NCBI RefSeq assembly: GCF_017654505.1
Contig: NC_054537.1
Span: forward strand, 69,396,145-69,460,144
DNA length: 64,000 bases
Source of the DNA: Polyodon spathula
Taxonomy: Eukaryota > Chordata > Actinopteri > Acipenseriformes > Polyodontidae
Direction: 5' to 3'
Below the pieces are notes generated by a model. It searched no databases. It was not told the DNA's origin and saw nothing but the letters and a program-made list of their open reading frames with translations. Made by a program: the position numbers and the translations under genes. Every line of letters begins with the position of its first letter. Position 1 is the first letter of the stretch. Of the stretch, positions 34,244-46,612 are shown in pieces.

Positions 34244-34667
34244 TGGCAGGCTGGCGAGTGGATAAAGGCCCAGAGACAGTCTGTAGTTCAAAAAAAATAT
34301 TATTTTATTATAAATACACAAAAATAAAAGGGCACAAGGGCCAAAACAAAGCGATTTAAACACAAAAAGAAAGACAAAAAGCAAAACTAACAAAAATAAC
34401 AATTTCCAGGCTGGGCAATGCCTTCACTGGATTTATCAAAATTCAAAAAATCACACACCAAAAACCACCAACCTGCTTCCTCAGCTCCCTCCTCCAAATG
34501 AGAAGCAGAGGCCTCCTTTTATGTCAGGTGGCTGGGCGCTGATTGATCGTTAATTAACCTAATCAACTAATCAACCCCAGCCACCTGAACATAATAAACC
34601 CAGGCAGGTAGGGGAAATTAACCCCATCCCTGCCAATTTAAAAAGGGCAGAGCTTTGCTCTGCCACA
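34244..34667 (-). mobile_element. 5' LTR, family D, with primer-binding-like site
   Basis: The 424-bp unit on the minus strand starts TGTGGCAGAGCAAAG and ends CAGCCTGCCA, with a TATA-like acataaaagg (about 34520) and an aaataaaat signal near the end. Immediately inside lies ttggtgtcagaagcgggat, of the kind found at the primer-binding site of many fish Gypsy-type elements. The gag-like ORF follows about 120 bp on. The matching 3' LTR is not in the window. Confidence 0.75.
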
Positions 34668-35370
34668 TACCCCTACTAGTGTTTAATACATTATATGCTA
34701 ATAAATCTGAGTGCAACCCTTTGTGATAAAAAATCAAAAGCTTCAACGATTTTTAGTTACAGTATTGTGTTTGTAAAGAAACTAAAGCTTAGGAAGTCTC
34801 TATTCAGCCTCCATCAGATCACACTGTCCCCTGGTGTTTATGTGGTTATAGTTATTCACGATTTGGCTTTTGAGCACAATTAATATTTGTTGGCCTTTGT
34901 ATTTTATGATTTGGTTGTATTTTCTGTTTATTTTTAAACACTTATTTTGCTTTCTTTGTACTTTATTTATTTTATTTATTTATTTTGAGCACTTTTCCCT
35001 CCAGGCCCAGTGGCATCTGCGAGGGGCTTCCTTGACTGTGCTTTACCAAACTTGCTCTTGCTTTCTATTAGGCTGGACCTACTGTAGCATTTAACAACTG
35101 TTAGTTAGCAAAGAAGATGCATGTACTACAAAGCAAACATGTATTTTGTTGTTTTACAATTTCTGTATTTTAAATAAATATATTATTACCTTGCCTATGT
35201 GGGGGAAGGTTTAACCAATATGTACGGTGTCCGTTGCTTTATTCTTAAATTTAATTGGAAGGGAATCAATCACAATATCACAATATAGAAGATCTGGTAA
35301 CTTGGGTGGCGTAGTCAAAGCAATAGCCCCGTAGGCTGGGTGCCACACTAAGCAACATATTTGTGTTAAG
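34668..35370. other. Intergenic, nothing recognised
   Basis: AT-rich sequence; open frames here are short and low-complexity. No homology to other parts of the window was noticed before about 35370. Confidence 0.4.
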
Positions 35371-36720
35371 TTCACAATATTTAACAATAAACAAATAGTC
35401 TCATTGTGTTGCTTACTTAAAAAAAAAAAAAAAAAAAAGTAAATTACTTGACAGTTATTTGCTTGACCTGTATCATAGTGACTGTGCCCAACTTACATCT
35501 GGCTGGACTGAGACAGGCTTGCCACACACCAAGATATTAGTTGCTTTGATGCAAAAATAGAATTTGAACTGCCACTACTGGAAAGTGAAACTTGCTATAC
35601 TGTACACTCAACATAAACGCACTGACCAACTGAAAATGTCCCCCTGTGTGGATAAGGAAGGCTAGTTTATAGGCTAACTAGTAAACTTTGCTGGATGCTG
35701 TAGAAGGCAGAACAGACAGCAAATTGCAGTGTTGGAGCTGGAGAGCACATGTAACGGGCAGTATGACAGTGGGTGCACAGGCAGCATGGCAGAAGCACTC
35801 AACTCACCTGTTTAACAACACAAACGTCCACTTTTTTTTTTTTTTCTTTTTCTTTTTTTTTAACAGCAGTGAGATTATTCTATGGTATTATTAGTGTTTA
35901 ATAAATCTACACCAGTGTTTCTCAACCTATTTGGCCCTGAGCCATATGCTAATGGATCGCTGGCTGTGGTGATCTTTCAATGACATTGCCCTGTTTGCTA
36001 ATTGCAAACTTAGTGCAGTATTTTAACACAAGCACATACCAGTACCTGTACAGCTGTTTTAGCAACAACAGTCTTGTCCACTTACATCTGAATACAATTC
36101 ATATTCTATACAATCAAACAGTGCTATCTTCTGTGTACCAATAACCCTCTTGTAGAATTCGGGACCTGTAATAGGTTTTCAGTTATGGGGAATAGCCTGG
36201 CCAACATGATAACACACTGTAGTGTATAAGAACACAAATCTCAATACAGAATCAAAATAGCCAAGGGTGCTGCATACCTCCCATATTATAGTGGTTTTAG
36301 CAATGACAGCGCTGCACTAAATACGCTAAGCTGGCCTCAGATCTACTGTACTGGTCAGTGCACAGTTAGTATATTCAGCAAAGTTAAACAGGAAAATAAA
36401 ATAGTAGGTCTGTTGAGCAATGTTATAATTTCAGGGCAAATATTTTTTTTTTAAATATACAGTACTCACAAAAAAAGATGAAGATGGACCATTGAGTGAA
36501 GATGTGTAACTTCAGATGATCAAGGGTGTCTGCAAAAAAATAGTTATTTAGTTAATACATTTCCTGTGACATACCTCGGTAATAGCTATTTTAAAACAAG
36601 CACTACAGCACCTAATATATTTCTGTACTGAATAAATAATTTTCCAAATACAAGCATATTTAAAAGTAAGCTAGTCTGTACTTTAGCCTTGCCTAGAGCG
36701 CAGATATTATTGCAGTCACA
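35371..36720. repeat. Second copy of the non-coding block
   Basis: Matches 8150-8795, then 9928-10190 (the Harbinger-like element of 8796-9927 is absent here), then parts of 10330-11270 and 12670-12760 with large deletions. It provides the empty target site near 35995-36012. Confidence 0.7.
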
Positions 36721-36889
36721 AGAAAAAAAGTACAGCACTCACCGAACGTCTTGCTCAGTGTATGCTTCCCTTGAAAAATAATCTTTCACTTTTTATTCTT
36801 AAGAGTACACTAGTTTTTAACAGAATGAGGAAATGCAATAGGAATACTGCACTGTGGTTTGTAAAAAAGCGGATTTGAATCGTCAAACG

Positions 36890-37500
36890 CATGATTATAA
36901 ATGAAATTCTTTGAAAAAGTAGCAATGTGAGCTCTGAGCTATATTTGAAACATTGAAGAATGTGTCTGTTTTGCTCAAAGACATTAAATATGTTCTTACT
37001 TAAGTTAAAGGGTACATAAGCACCTTTTTATTTTATTGTTTAAATTTAATCGTAAATCTCTTTTTATTTTATACTGTAAATGTAATCGTAAATCTCGAAA
37101 AACTACTCACTTCTAAATCTTTTGTAGTCATTTTTGTATTACTTTAGTATAAATACATGTTAATTTGGATTCATATGTTGTTTTTTTTCTGACTTTATGT
37201 GAACGAAAAGAAACACATTTGCCCGTTTTCCCATTGGAAATAGCGATATTTTGAAATATCACTGTCCTGGTCACAAAAGCAAAGTTTGTGGGGAATAATA
37301 GCCATTTTCTATGCTTTTGAGGCATAAGCAATTAGGAAATAACATTTACTACCCAGGAACAAAAATTGTGTTACATAGTGTTATAAATGAAAACCCCTTG
37401 ACAAAATTAGCAATGTGAGCTCTGAGCTATATTTGAATCATTCAAGAATGTGTTAGTTTTGCTCAAAGAAATTAAATGTTCTTACTGAAGTTAATTTTTC
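36890..37500. repeat. Direct repeat bracketing half of the palindromic MITE
   Basis: About 110 bp beginning ttataaatgaaa and including gcaatgtgagctctgagcta occurs at 36890-37005 and again at 37381-37495. Between them, 37071-37378 is the right arm of the palindromic element at 473-1036, ending gttacatagtg. The left arm is absent. Confidence 0.7.
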
Positions 37501-37739
37501 ACTTAAAGTAGCTGTATAACGTTAATAACTTATGTTGTTTTATTTTTATTTAATTTTACTGTAAAATGGTTTTAAACACTTAGCGGATCAGTTGAATTGA
37601 TGGCGTATTGATTAAAAATATTAAAGTCGGTTTTCGTTTGTGTTATTATTCAGGAGTGTGTTCAATAGGAAGAGCGTTACGTGGCTTTCCCTATTGAATG
37701 ATGCGCACGCCGCTGTAATATTCTGGTCTTCATATACAC

Positions 37740-38330
37740 CCACCCCTAGTTAAATCGCCCCTCGCTATACTGCGGTTTCATAGCCTATATATTGCGGTCC
37801 TGAATTTGGCTCCCCATTTTAGTCTAACTGCGCATGCCTTACTGCAACATGCATAGGCAATTTAACTTAAAATTACCGTTCATTTTATTTCTTACTGCAC
37901 ATCACAAATAATAAAAAAAATATACAAAACAATTAAAAGTAAAGAATTCATATCGTACTGTTATCATATACACACGCACTGCACAATAACGGAAAGCAAA
38001 TTAAACATCTACTTGCTGAAACGGGTTTTATTTGAGCCGGCGAGGTGTTCACTTGTGGCAGCAATGCACTAAAAAAAGTCACAGGCAATGACGTCACTCC
38101 CTAACAACAAGCCTCCTAATATGAGGATTCTTTCAATTCAGCGTGTTTGTGTGTTTGAGAATTGGGGACTTAAGTTGATGAGAGGCAAAGAATAAGTGGG
38201 CTGCGTAGAGGACTTATACTGGACCCTGACACCATAAAACGAGGGAGTGGTACAGTATTTGTTATTAGCGTATTTGTTTTTCTATATTGTATATCACAGC
38301 CCTCGGTATATAGCGGATTTATATTGGACC
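37740..38330 (-). repeat. Inverted copy of the 14570-15175 repeat
   Basis: Reverse complement of the cgcagtatagcgag family segment (for example tagttaaatcgcccctcgct matches 15130-15150 reversed, and gctgacgtcattgcc-like sequence is conserved). Element class unknown. Confidence 0.6.
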
Positions 38331-38911
38331 CTGAAGAATTACTGAAGAAAATAAACAGTACGCCGATGTTAAACTAAGCCTTTACTGAACTATTCCATAC
38401 ACTGACATCTCAGCGTCCTTGACTAATCCTCTCTATTCTGTGTATCCTCATTCTAGTCCCGCCCCTTTCAATCTTACCCGTCATCTTTATCATCTACTTC
38501 TTAAAGGGCAAGGTGAATATTTAAACGTTACAGCTACGAGCGCTTCCTAACCGTAGTAACATTACAGAAATACAGCAGTCGTAATTACATTTTTACATTT
38601 TTAAGAAATATACACACATTGCAAAACTCTTGTAAAGCAACTGTTTTAATACACAGTGATGTATTGCCTGCTATTGTGAAACTGCGCCCTCCTAACAGAC
38701 CTGTTCAGTCAGTTGGTGCAATTAGTAAAGGTTTCTTCGCTGGATTTTCATGCATGTGATGACTTAAAGTTGTAAGGGTAACAACAGTCTTTTTTTATGT
38801 TTTTACTGTCAAAAAGCAACTTTAATGGGATTAATCCAAGTATAAACTTTTACAGCACATGGTTTTGTTGTTATCTACCAGTCTCCAATTAGAAACATAA
38901 ATGCATACATA
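38331..38911. repeat. Non-coding, mostly paralogous block
   Basis: From about 38640 it matches 13080-13330 and 51420-51660. Positions 38340-38560 have no match that I noticed and no coding frame. Confidence 0.5.
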
Positions 38912-40512
38912 CAGCTCTGGAAAAAATTAAGAGACCACTGCAAATTTTTCTTAAATCAGCATCTCTACATGTATGGCAGCCATTCCATTCCAGTGTCTGT
39001 TGAATTCCAACACAGGCGCACCTCATTCTACTGAATGAGGTACTGATTAGGGGATCACCTGAACCAAATCTTATTTAACGAGGAAAAGTATAAAAACCAC
39101 TCCTGTGGTCATCACTATCCTCTTGCAATAGGACCAGCTGGATGGCAAAACAGTGCTAATAGTACCTCAAAAGTAATTGGAATCAAAAAATAACTATTGA
39201 CCATGCCCAAAGAGTTGAAAAGGAAAGTTTTGAGTGAGGAAAAGAAGGGTTCAATTCTGGCTTTACTGGCAGAGGGATACAGTGAGCGTCGGGTTGCTTC
39301 CATCCTTAAAATTTCAAAGACGGCGCTTCATAAGAACAAGGTCAAGCAGCACACATTGGGGACAACAAAGCTACAGACCGGCAGAGGGCGAAAACGACTC
39401 TCCACTGACCGGGATGACAGCCAACTCATTCGAATGTCACTCAGCAACCGTAGGATGACATCAAGTGACCTACAAAAAGAATGGCAAACGACAGCTGGGG
39501 AGAAGTGCACGGCAAGGACGGTTCGAAACAGGCTCTTAGGGGCAGGGCTGAAGTCGTGCAAAGCTAGAAAAAACCCCTTCATCAATGAGAAGCAAAGAAG
39601 AGCCAGGCTGAGGTTTGCAAAAGACCATAAGGATTGGACCGTAGAGGACTGAAGTAAGGTCATCTTCTCTGATGAGTCCAATTTTCAGCTTTGCCCAACA
39701 CCTGGTCATCTAATGGTTAGACGGAGACCTGGAGAGGCCTACAAGCCACAGTGTCTCGCACCCACTGTGAAATGTGGTGGAGGATCATTGATGATCTGGG
39801 GGTGCTTCAGCAAGGCTGGAATTGGGCAGATTTGTCTTTGTGAAGGACGCTTGAATCAAGCCAAGTACAAGGTTGTCCTGGAAGAAAACTTGCTTCCTTC
39901 TGCTCTGACAATGTTCCCCAACTCTGAGGATTGGTTTTTCCAGCAGGACAATGCTCCATGCCACACAATCAGGTCAATCAAGGTGTGGATGGAGGACCAC
40001 CAGATCAAGACCCTGTCATTGCCAGCCCAATCTTCAGACCTGAACCCCATTGAAAACCTCTGGAATGTGATCAAGAGGAAGATGGATGGTCACAAGCCAT
40101 CAAACAAAGCCGAGCTGCTTGAATTTTTGCGCCAGGAGTGGCATAAAGTCACCCAACATCAATGTGAAAGATGCATGAAAGCTGTGATTGAAAATCAGGG
40201 TTATTCCACCAAATATTGATTTCTGAACTCTTCCTAAGTTAAAACATTAGTATTGTGTTGTTTAAAAATGAATATAAACTTATTTTCTTTGCATTATTCG
40301 AGGTCTGACAACACTGCATCTTTTTTGTTATTTTGACCAGTTGTCATTTTCTGCAAATAAATGCTCTAAATGACAATATTTTTATTTGGAATTTGGGAGA
40401 AATGTTGTCAGTAGTTGTTGAAATGTTCATTTTACCTAAACACATACCTATAAATAGTAAAACCAGAGAAACTGGTAATTTTGCAGTGGTCTCTTAATTT
40501 TTTCCAGAGCTG
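38912..40512 (+). mobile_element. Tc1-like transposon, near full length
   Basis: Terminal inverted repeats start CAGCTCTGGAAAAAATTAAG, with the exact complement at the far end, and TA flanks both ends (38910-38911, 40513-40514). At 1601 bp it is the normal size for a Tc1 element. The paralogous blocks at about 13330 and 51660 lack it. It carries one transposase gene with a single disabling stop. Confidence 0.95.
39203..40219 (+). pseudogene. Tc1 transposase, one premature stop
   Basis: A cut-and-paste transposase frame of about 339 codons. The N-terminal paired-like helix-turn-helix domains (SERRVASILKISKTALHK, then TGRGRKRLS) are followed by the DDE domain: first Asp in VIFSDESNF, second in FFQQDNAPCH, Glu in DLNPIENLW. 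It is uninterrupted except for a TGA at 39650-39652, in the place where Tc1 relatives usually have Trp, so a TGG-to-TGA change is likely. The rest of the frame is intact, which suggests a recent insertion. It is not functional as it stands. Confidence 0.93.
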
Positions 40513-40685
40513 TATATGCAGTGTTTGTTCTAGCCGTAACATCAATCTAATACCACAAAAAAGCAGCCAAACTGCATAGACAGGAAATACCTGACAGAGA
40601 TATAAAGACAAAAACAGTAGTGTGATAAACAAACTGCACTTCCTCCTGTGTACTGTATATAAAATAATTGGCCTGCAGTAAATTA

Positions 40686-42138
40686 TGCTGAACAAAAATA
40701 TAAACGCAACATGCAACAATTTCAAAGATTTTACTGAGTTACAGTTCATATAAGGAAATCAGTCAATTAAAATAAATTAATTAGGCCCTAATCTATGGAT
40801 TTCACATGACTGGGAATACAGATATGCATCTGTTGGTCACAGATACCTTAAAAAAAAAAGGTAGGGGCGTGGATCAGAAAACCAGTCAGTATCTGGTGTG
40901 ACCACCATTTGTCTCATGCAGTGCGACACATCTCCTTCTCATAGAGTTGATCAGGCTGTTGATTGTGGCCTGTGGAATGTTGTCCCACTCCTCTTCAATG
41001 TCTGTGCAAAGTTGCTGGATATTGGCGGAAATGAACACGTCGATCCAGAGCTTCCCAAACGTGCTCAATGGGTGACATGTCTGGTGAGTATGCAGGCCAT
41101 GGAAGAACTGGGACATTTTCAGCTTCCAGGAATTGTGTACAGATCCTTGCAACATGGGGCGGTGCATTATCATGCTGATACATAAGGTGATGGCGGTGGA
41201 TGAATGGCACGACAGTGGGCTTCAGGATCTCGTCACGGTATCTCTGTGCATTCAAATTGCCATCGATAAAATGCAAATGTGTTCATTGTCCGTAGTTTAT
41301 GCCTGCCCATACCATAACCCTACCTCCACCATGGAGCACTCTGTTCACAACATTGACATAAGCAAACCACTTGCCCACACGACGCCATACACGCTGTCTG
41401 CCATCTGCCCAGTACAGTTGAAACCGGGATTCATCCGTGAAGAGCACACTTCTCCAGCGTGCCAGTGGCCATCGAAGGTGAGCATTTGCCCACTGAAGTC
41501 GGTTACAATGACGAACTGCAGTCAGGTCAAGACCCTGGTGAGGACGACAAGCACACAGATGAGCTTCCCTGAGATGGTTTCTGACAGCTTGTGCAGAAAT
41601 TCTTCGGTTGTGCAAACCCACAGTTTCATCAGCTGTCCAGGAGGTCCTGGGCTAGCGTGGTTGCACGTGGTCTGTGGTTGTGAGGCCGGTTGGACGTATT
41701 GCCAAATTCTCTAAAACGACGTTGGAGGCGGCTTATGGTAGAGAAATGAACATTCAGTTCTCTGGCAACTGCTCTGGTGAACATTCCTGCAGTCAGCATG
41801 CCAATTGCACGCACCCTCAAAACTTGAGACATCTGTGGCATTGTGCTGTGTGACAAAACTGCACATTTTAGAGTGGCCTTTTATTGTCCCCAACACAAGG
41901 TGCACAACTGTAATGATCATGCTGTTTAATCAGCTTCTTGATATGCCACACCTGTCAGGTGGATGGACTATCTTGGCAAAGGAGAAATGCTCACTAACAG
42001 GGATGTAAACAAATTTGTGCACAAAATTTGAGAGAAATAAGCTTTTTGTGCGTATGGAAAATTTCTGGGATCATTTCTTTCAGCTCATGAAACATGGGAC
42101 CAACACTTTACATGTTGCGTTTATATTTTTGTTCAATA
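40686..42138 (-). mobile_element. Tc1-like transposon, second family
   Basis: The 1453-bp element has inverted ends (gaacaaaaatataaacgcaa and its complement) and TA on each side. The sister blocks at about 13515 and 51840 read aaattacaataaaat with one TA, the empty site. It is more decayed than the element just upstream and lies in the opposite direction. Confidence 0.93.
40886..41856 (-). pseudogene. Tc1 transposase (second family), degraded
   Basis: The minus strand encodes the helix-turn-helix (VARELNVHFSTISRLQRRF) and, after a stop and frameshift near 41625, the DDE domain: LFTDESRFQLY, then an in-frame stop after INYGQ (about 41280), QHDNAPPHVARI, and SPDMSPIEHVWEALDRR. A frameshift near 41050 leads to the usual C-terminus ending NGGHTRY. 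All three catalytic acidic residues survive, but the frame has at least two stops and two shifts. Confidence 0.9.
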
Positions 42139-43608
42139 TACAATAAAATAATTCAACTGACATGTTCATAGGTACCATACATTATTACACGCACAGAGAT
42201 GGAATTATTTTGTTAGCTAAAACGGTAAGAAATTACAGACAAATGTTCTTGTAATGACTTTGTTAGTGTTATGATCTGTTTAGTTTGGCGGTGTTGCAAT
42301 TTGTGATGGTTTTGTCCTTGCCTTCCTGTGAGAATTGGCTGTGAATCAGAGGTCTTCACGGGTCCAAATTAATCAGCCCGACCCGATCATGAACTGACAA
42401 TTATTTACCCGACCCGACGTAAAGTTTTGTTAGTAGACCCGGATACAATCCAGCCCAAAAAACAATGAAACACTTTTCCTTTCCCCAGCATAGTGTATAC
42501 ACTGACGAGATCCAGTATTAAAGCAGTGGTTTTTTTTTTTCCTAGAGAAGATGGAAATCCGACCTACAGACAGAGTTTATTCCATCCTACGTAGGACTGT
42601 AAAATTAAATATATAATATGTTTGTGTAAATGATGTAAAGATAAATATATTATCTGAAAATCAAATGAACTGAAGTACAATTTTGTAAATGCGTGATTTT
42701 ATTACAAACTTAACACAAGAGCAGATGGAATTGAAATATAAAATTTGTGTTTTGCAAAACTTATTTTCCTACTTTGTCCACAATAACAATAAATCATTCC
42801 CACACCGCAGACTTGCATTTTTCTGTGAGCTTTTATTCATGGAATTTGTTTTTCTTAAGTTTCTTTCATGTCCTCATAAACAAATCCATTACTCCGACTT
42901 TTAAAAGTGGTCTAAAAGAAACCCCTTCGACATGGGTCACGTTTCTGCTGCTGCACTCAGCAAGCCATGTCATGTGCTACTGGGGGAAGCCAATCCAAGC
43001 AACATGAATTATAAACAATGGTTTTTAGTACCAAAAGAGCCTCTTTAATAGTAATCGACAGTTTGCGTATTACTGAGTCAACAAAATCAGACCGACCTGA
43101 AAACTTGTTCGGTAGGAGTCGGGTCTTGGGTCCAGGTAGACCTGTGAAGACCTAATGTGAATGACACACTTTATTATGAGCATATCTGCATGGCTGGCAA
43201 GCAGCTGCCTACACCAGTGTTGGTGTTGAAAAATGAGAAAACAAATTAATAATATATTTGGTTCATTGGTAGTATGAAGAGGGAGGGAGGTGGTCCTGCT
43301 TCATTTTTAAAGTTAAAGGAGGTTATGCGACAATCAGAATATTGGGTTCAGTGTTGGTCTTCACTCTCCAAAAATGAAATGGAGACTTTAAAGAGGAGCA
43401 GATGTATTTAAAACTTGGCACTGAGAGCATGACCTCAATTAGATGCTAAATGGAGACAGGGCAGGATATACCATTTTCTTATTTCAAATTTTGTCCATTC
43501 CCTTTAAATTTTGCAATAAAATTGCCCTACAGGTAAAAAATATTGTCCTGCCAGAGTGTAGATGTAGCCCCTGATACTGTACAACATCTTGTAGCATTGC
43601 ATGGAAAT

Positions 43609-43611
<3 letters not shown>
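42139..43611. repeat. Second copy of the 13570-14180 block
   Basis: Flanking homology to 13570-14180 continues on both sides of a hAT-type MITE at 42347-43154. No coding frame is supported. Confidence 0.65.
42347..43154. mobile_element. hAT-type MITE
   Basis: The ends read cagaggtcttcacgggtcc and gacctgtgaagaccta, an imperfect inverted pair, with 8-bp flanks ctgtgaat and atgtgaat. The paralogous site near 13722-13730 has a single gtgtgaat, so the insertion is clear. A CAGAG end with an 8-bp duplication points to hAT. At 808 bp it has no transposase. Confidence 0.85.

Positions 43612-43672
<61 letters not shown>
43612..43672. repeat. (GA)n microsatellite
   Basis: About 60 bp of GA dinucleotides, orthologous in position to 14191-14273 in the sister block. 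Confidence 0.95.
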
Positions 43673-43675
<3 letters not shown>

Positions 43676-44116
43676 TTCTGATAACCCTGTTGGCTGTTTT
43701 GACCTTGTTTTGGAAAACTACCTCATTATTATTTATGAACACTGGACTTTCCCTTGAAAATAAACACACAGGTACCACCCTGTTTAAAATAACTTGCAGT
43801 ATTGTATCAATTGTGCTGTACCCGCTCAAATTTGTGACCACAATATACCAAGAAGGAAGGACTTTGTCACAGGTTCCAATACAAATCTGATATATATATC
43901 GAGGGTCACAATATAGCGAGAGACCGATAGAAAAACATATAGGCTAATAACAAATACTGTACAACCACTACCTTGTTTTATCAGGGGTGTCAGGGTCCAA
44001 TATAAATCCTCTATGCAACCTGCTTTTTCTCATTCTTACGTATAAATAGTTTTGTGTCAATTGTGCTGTCCCCGCTCAAACCTGTGACCACAATATACCA
44101 AGAAGGAACAACTTTG

Positions 44117-44162
<46 letters not shown>

Positions 44163-44820
44163 TAGATATATCTTATATATATATATATATACGCATACAC
44201 ACACACAACCCCCATACACACACACAACCCCCTCAGTATATCGCGGGTGCTGGGTGCCAGTACAAATGTGCTATATATCGAGGACCTCGATATAGCAAGA
44301 GACCAATAACAAATACTGTACAACCACTCCCTTGTTTTATCAGGGGTGTCAGGGTCCAATATAAATCCTCTATACAACCCGGTTTCTCTCATTTTTCGTA
44401 TAAAAAGCAGCACAACATTTTAATTCATACTGGGACGGGTAATTGCGTCTCATCAACTTAATTTCATGAATCAATTAATTTCATGAATCTTCCTCTCCTT
44501 TCTCAAATGCCCAAACCGCTGCATTGAAAGAATCAATTCCCAACATGTTACTAGGGAGTTAACATCACTGCACTGCACATTTTGCAAGTGCATTGCTTAA
44601 AAAACCGCTTCAGCAAGTAGATATTTAATTTGCTTTGTGTTATTGTGCAATGCATGTGTATATGATAACAGTACAATATTAATGCTTTGTTTTTAATTGT
44701 TCTTTATATTTTAGTTTGTGATGTGCAGTACAAAATAAAATGAACAGTAATTCTAAGTGAAATTGTCTGCAGCTAAGGCATGCGCAGTTAGACTGTAAAA
44801 ATGGGAAGCTGACTTGAAAA
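43673..44820. repeat. Second copy of the 14290-15100 repeat, with AT tract
   Basis: Matches 14330-15100 with internal rearrangement: phrases such as ccaatataaatcctct occur twice here. An (AT)n tract lies at 44121-44160 and a short CA-rich tract at 44196-44230. No coding frame is supported. Confidence 0.55.
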
Positions 44821-44928
44821 AACAGACAACTGGCACAGTGTACCCTCTTTGTAAAGAGGCAGACTCTAGTACAGAGAAACAGACTGTGCGTGCAAGAAAA
44901 ATTAAAAATCATTAGACACTTGGTAAAA

Positions 44929-45084
44929 ATATATATATATATATATATATATCAATTATATATTTAATATATTAATTTTTAAAATATTAAAAATTTCTCT
45001 TAAGAGAATATTTTGGAAATATCAACCTATATTATATATCTATATATTAATCTATATATAATAGTTCGATGATATATTATATAG

Positions 45085-45120
<36 letters not shown>

Positions 45121-45166
45121 TATTTAATTTTTTAAATTTGTTTCTTTATCAAAAAGAGACTTTAAT

Positions 45167-45243
<77 letters not shown>
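44929..45243. repeat. AT microsatellite cluster
   Basis: (AT)n tracts at about 44931-44952, 45089-45118 and 45168-45243, separated by AT-rich sequence. They border the Penelope-like relic. Confidence 0.9.
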
Positions 45244-45246
<3 letters not shown>

Positions 45247-45289
45247 TAAAATTGAAAAAAAATTGATGCATACAAAAGGTTTAAATGAT

Positions 45290-46200
45290 TAAAAAACATT
45301 TATTTCAGGACGTTTCGGGCAAAAGCCCTTCTTCAGCTGTGTAGAAAGTAAACACAGTGCAGTAAACTTGTTGACTTTCAAATATTCTGAGGATGGTGTT
45401 AAGATGATGTCAGAGTAGAATGTTCATTGCAAGAGGCTCAAAAGTTCCAAGTTTGAAGATAAGATCACATTCTCTTTGCTTCCAAGTAGAATTTGTACCA
45501 AAACACTGACTGAATCCACAGATGATGATGTCTTCAGCAGTGTGATTATTGCTTTTAAAGTGTTGGGCTACTGGAAATGTCAAGGTGTTGATTCAAATGC
45601 TTTGTAAATGTTCCACAAAGCGGTCTGCTAAACGTCATTTAATTTCAGTGTATAATTGGTTGCATTTTGTGCAAATGATGCAGTAGTATTTTAGACGTAC
45701 ATGTAAAGGGCTGGTGGATGCCGAGTGATGATTTAAGGCCTCTGATCTCAGTTTGGGAGTTAATATATTTGCATGTCATTGTGTTGTGCAACTACTGGCA
45801 AGAGATTCAACAGTTGGCCACTAGAGGGCATAATCAGATTATTAGAGAGTTAATATCTTCTATAGGACATTAGTGGATGATTTTTAAAAATAGGTGCTGT
45901 AGATGCTGTAGATTTTTAATATTTCTTTGCACAATTTTCTGTACTTCTCTATTGGTAGGATGTAAGTGAGGACTAGAGGAATTCTGTTCACTGTGTGTTT
46001 TTAGAGGTATGTAAAGCATGCTTTCTGTCTAAAAACAAAACATGGGATTTAGCAGTGTTGATGATCTTGTCTGGAAAATCGCAATTTGCAAAAAATCCAC
46101 ATATTTCCTCTCTTTTAATGAAAAGTGCAAATACGTCTTAAAAGCTGGGAATAGGGAATTGAGTCCAGCCAAGCCTTTGGGTGTGAGGAGTCATATTGTA
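45290..46200 (-). pseudogene. Penelope-like retroelement, 3' part with GIY-YIG endonuclease
   Basis: Minus-strand translation gives, with stops, the end of a Penelope-like RT (SIPYSQLLRRIC, about 46165, and later VNRIPLVLTY, about 45975). The GIY-YIG endonuclease follows: CIICTKCNQLYTEIK with a stop where Arg is expected, RLADRFVEHLQSI, FPVAQHFKSNNHTAEDIIICG, and DLIFKLGTFEPLAMN (about 45680-45425). This order is typical of the Neptune/Poseidon branch. The stops and frame changes show it is dead. The 3' end runs towards the AT microsatellites. Confidence 0.85.
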
Positions 46201-46544
46201 GATATGAATGAGAGTCAGTAGGTCTGTAGTGAATACTTGTGAAAATAAATAAATAATTATAGGAAAAATCTTTTGTAGCAAAAGTTTTGTTTGTGGACGA
46301 GGAAAAAACATTACAAGAAATACGTGTCTACAGTTATTTATTTCAGTATTATCATTTTTTTATTCAAAAATTCTAATTCAAAAGTGTTCATACCCTGACA
46401 AAATTAAATTAATAGCTAGTTTAGGCACCTTTAGCAATAATAACCTCCTTTAAATGATTAGGATATTTGTCAATGAGCTTTTGGCATGATTCTAGTGATT
46501 TTTTAACTTTTTTAACTTTTAACACAAAATTGTTCCAGCTCATT
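46201..46544. other. Intergenic, possible interspersed repeat
   Basis: AT-rich sequence. About 46380-46540 (cataccctgacaaaatta, caccttta, caatgagcttttggc) has the look of a common fish interspersed repeat, but I cannot assign a class. No coding frame is supported. Confidence 0.3.
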
Positions 46545-46612
46545 CAAAGTCTACATAATCAAAATTGAAGTAGTTCTCTGTGCTTCTTTCCATACCTAGA
46601 CTGTAAAATGTA
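46545..46612 (-). pseudogene. Chemokine receptor relic, N-terminal codons only
   Basis: The minus strand has the same acceptor-like CTAGGT/ATG context as the intact receptors. It encodes about 17 residues (MERSTENYFNFDYVDFE), acidic and tyrosine-rich like a receptor N-tail, before a stop. The upstream flank to about 46800 matches the flank of the relic at 6752-6975. The rest of the receptor is gone. Confidence 0.65.
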
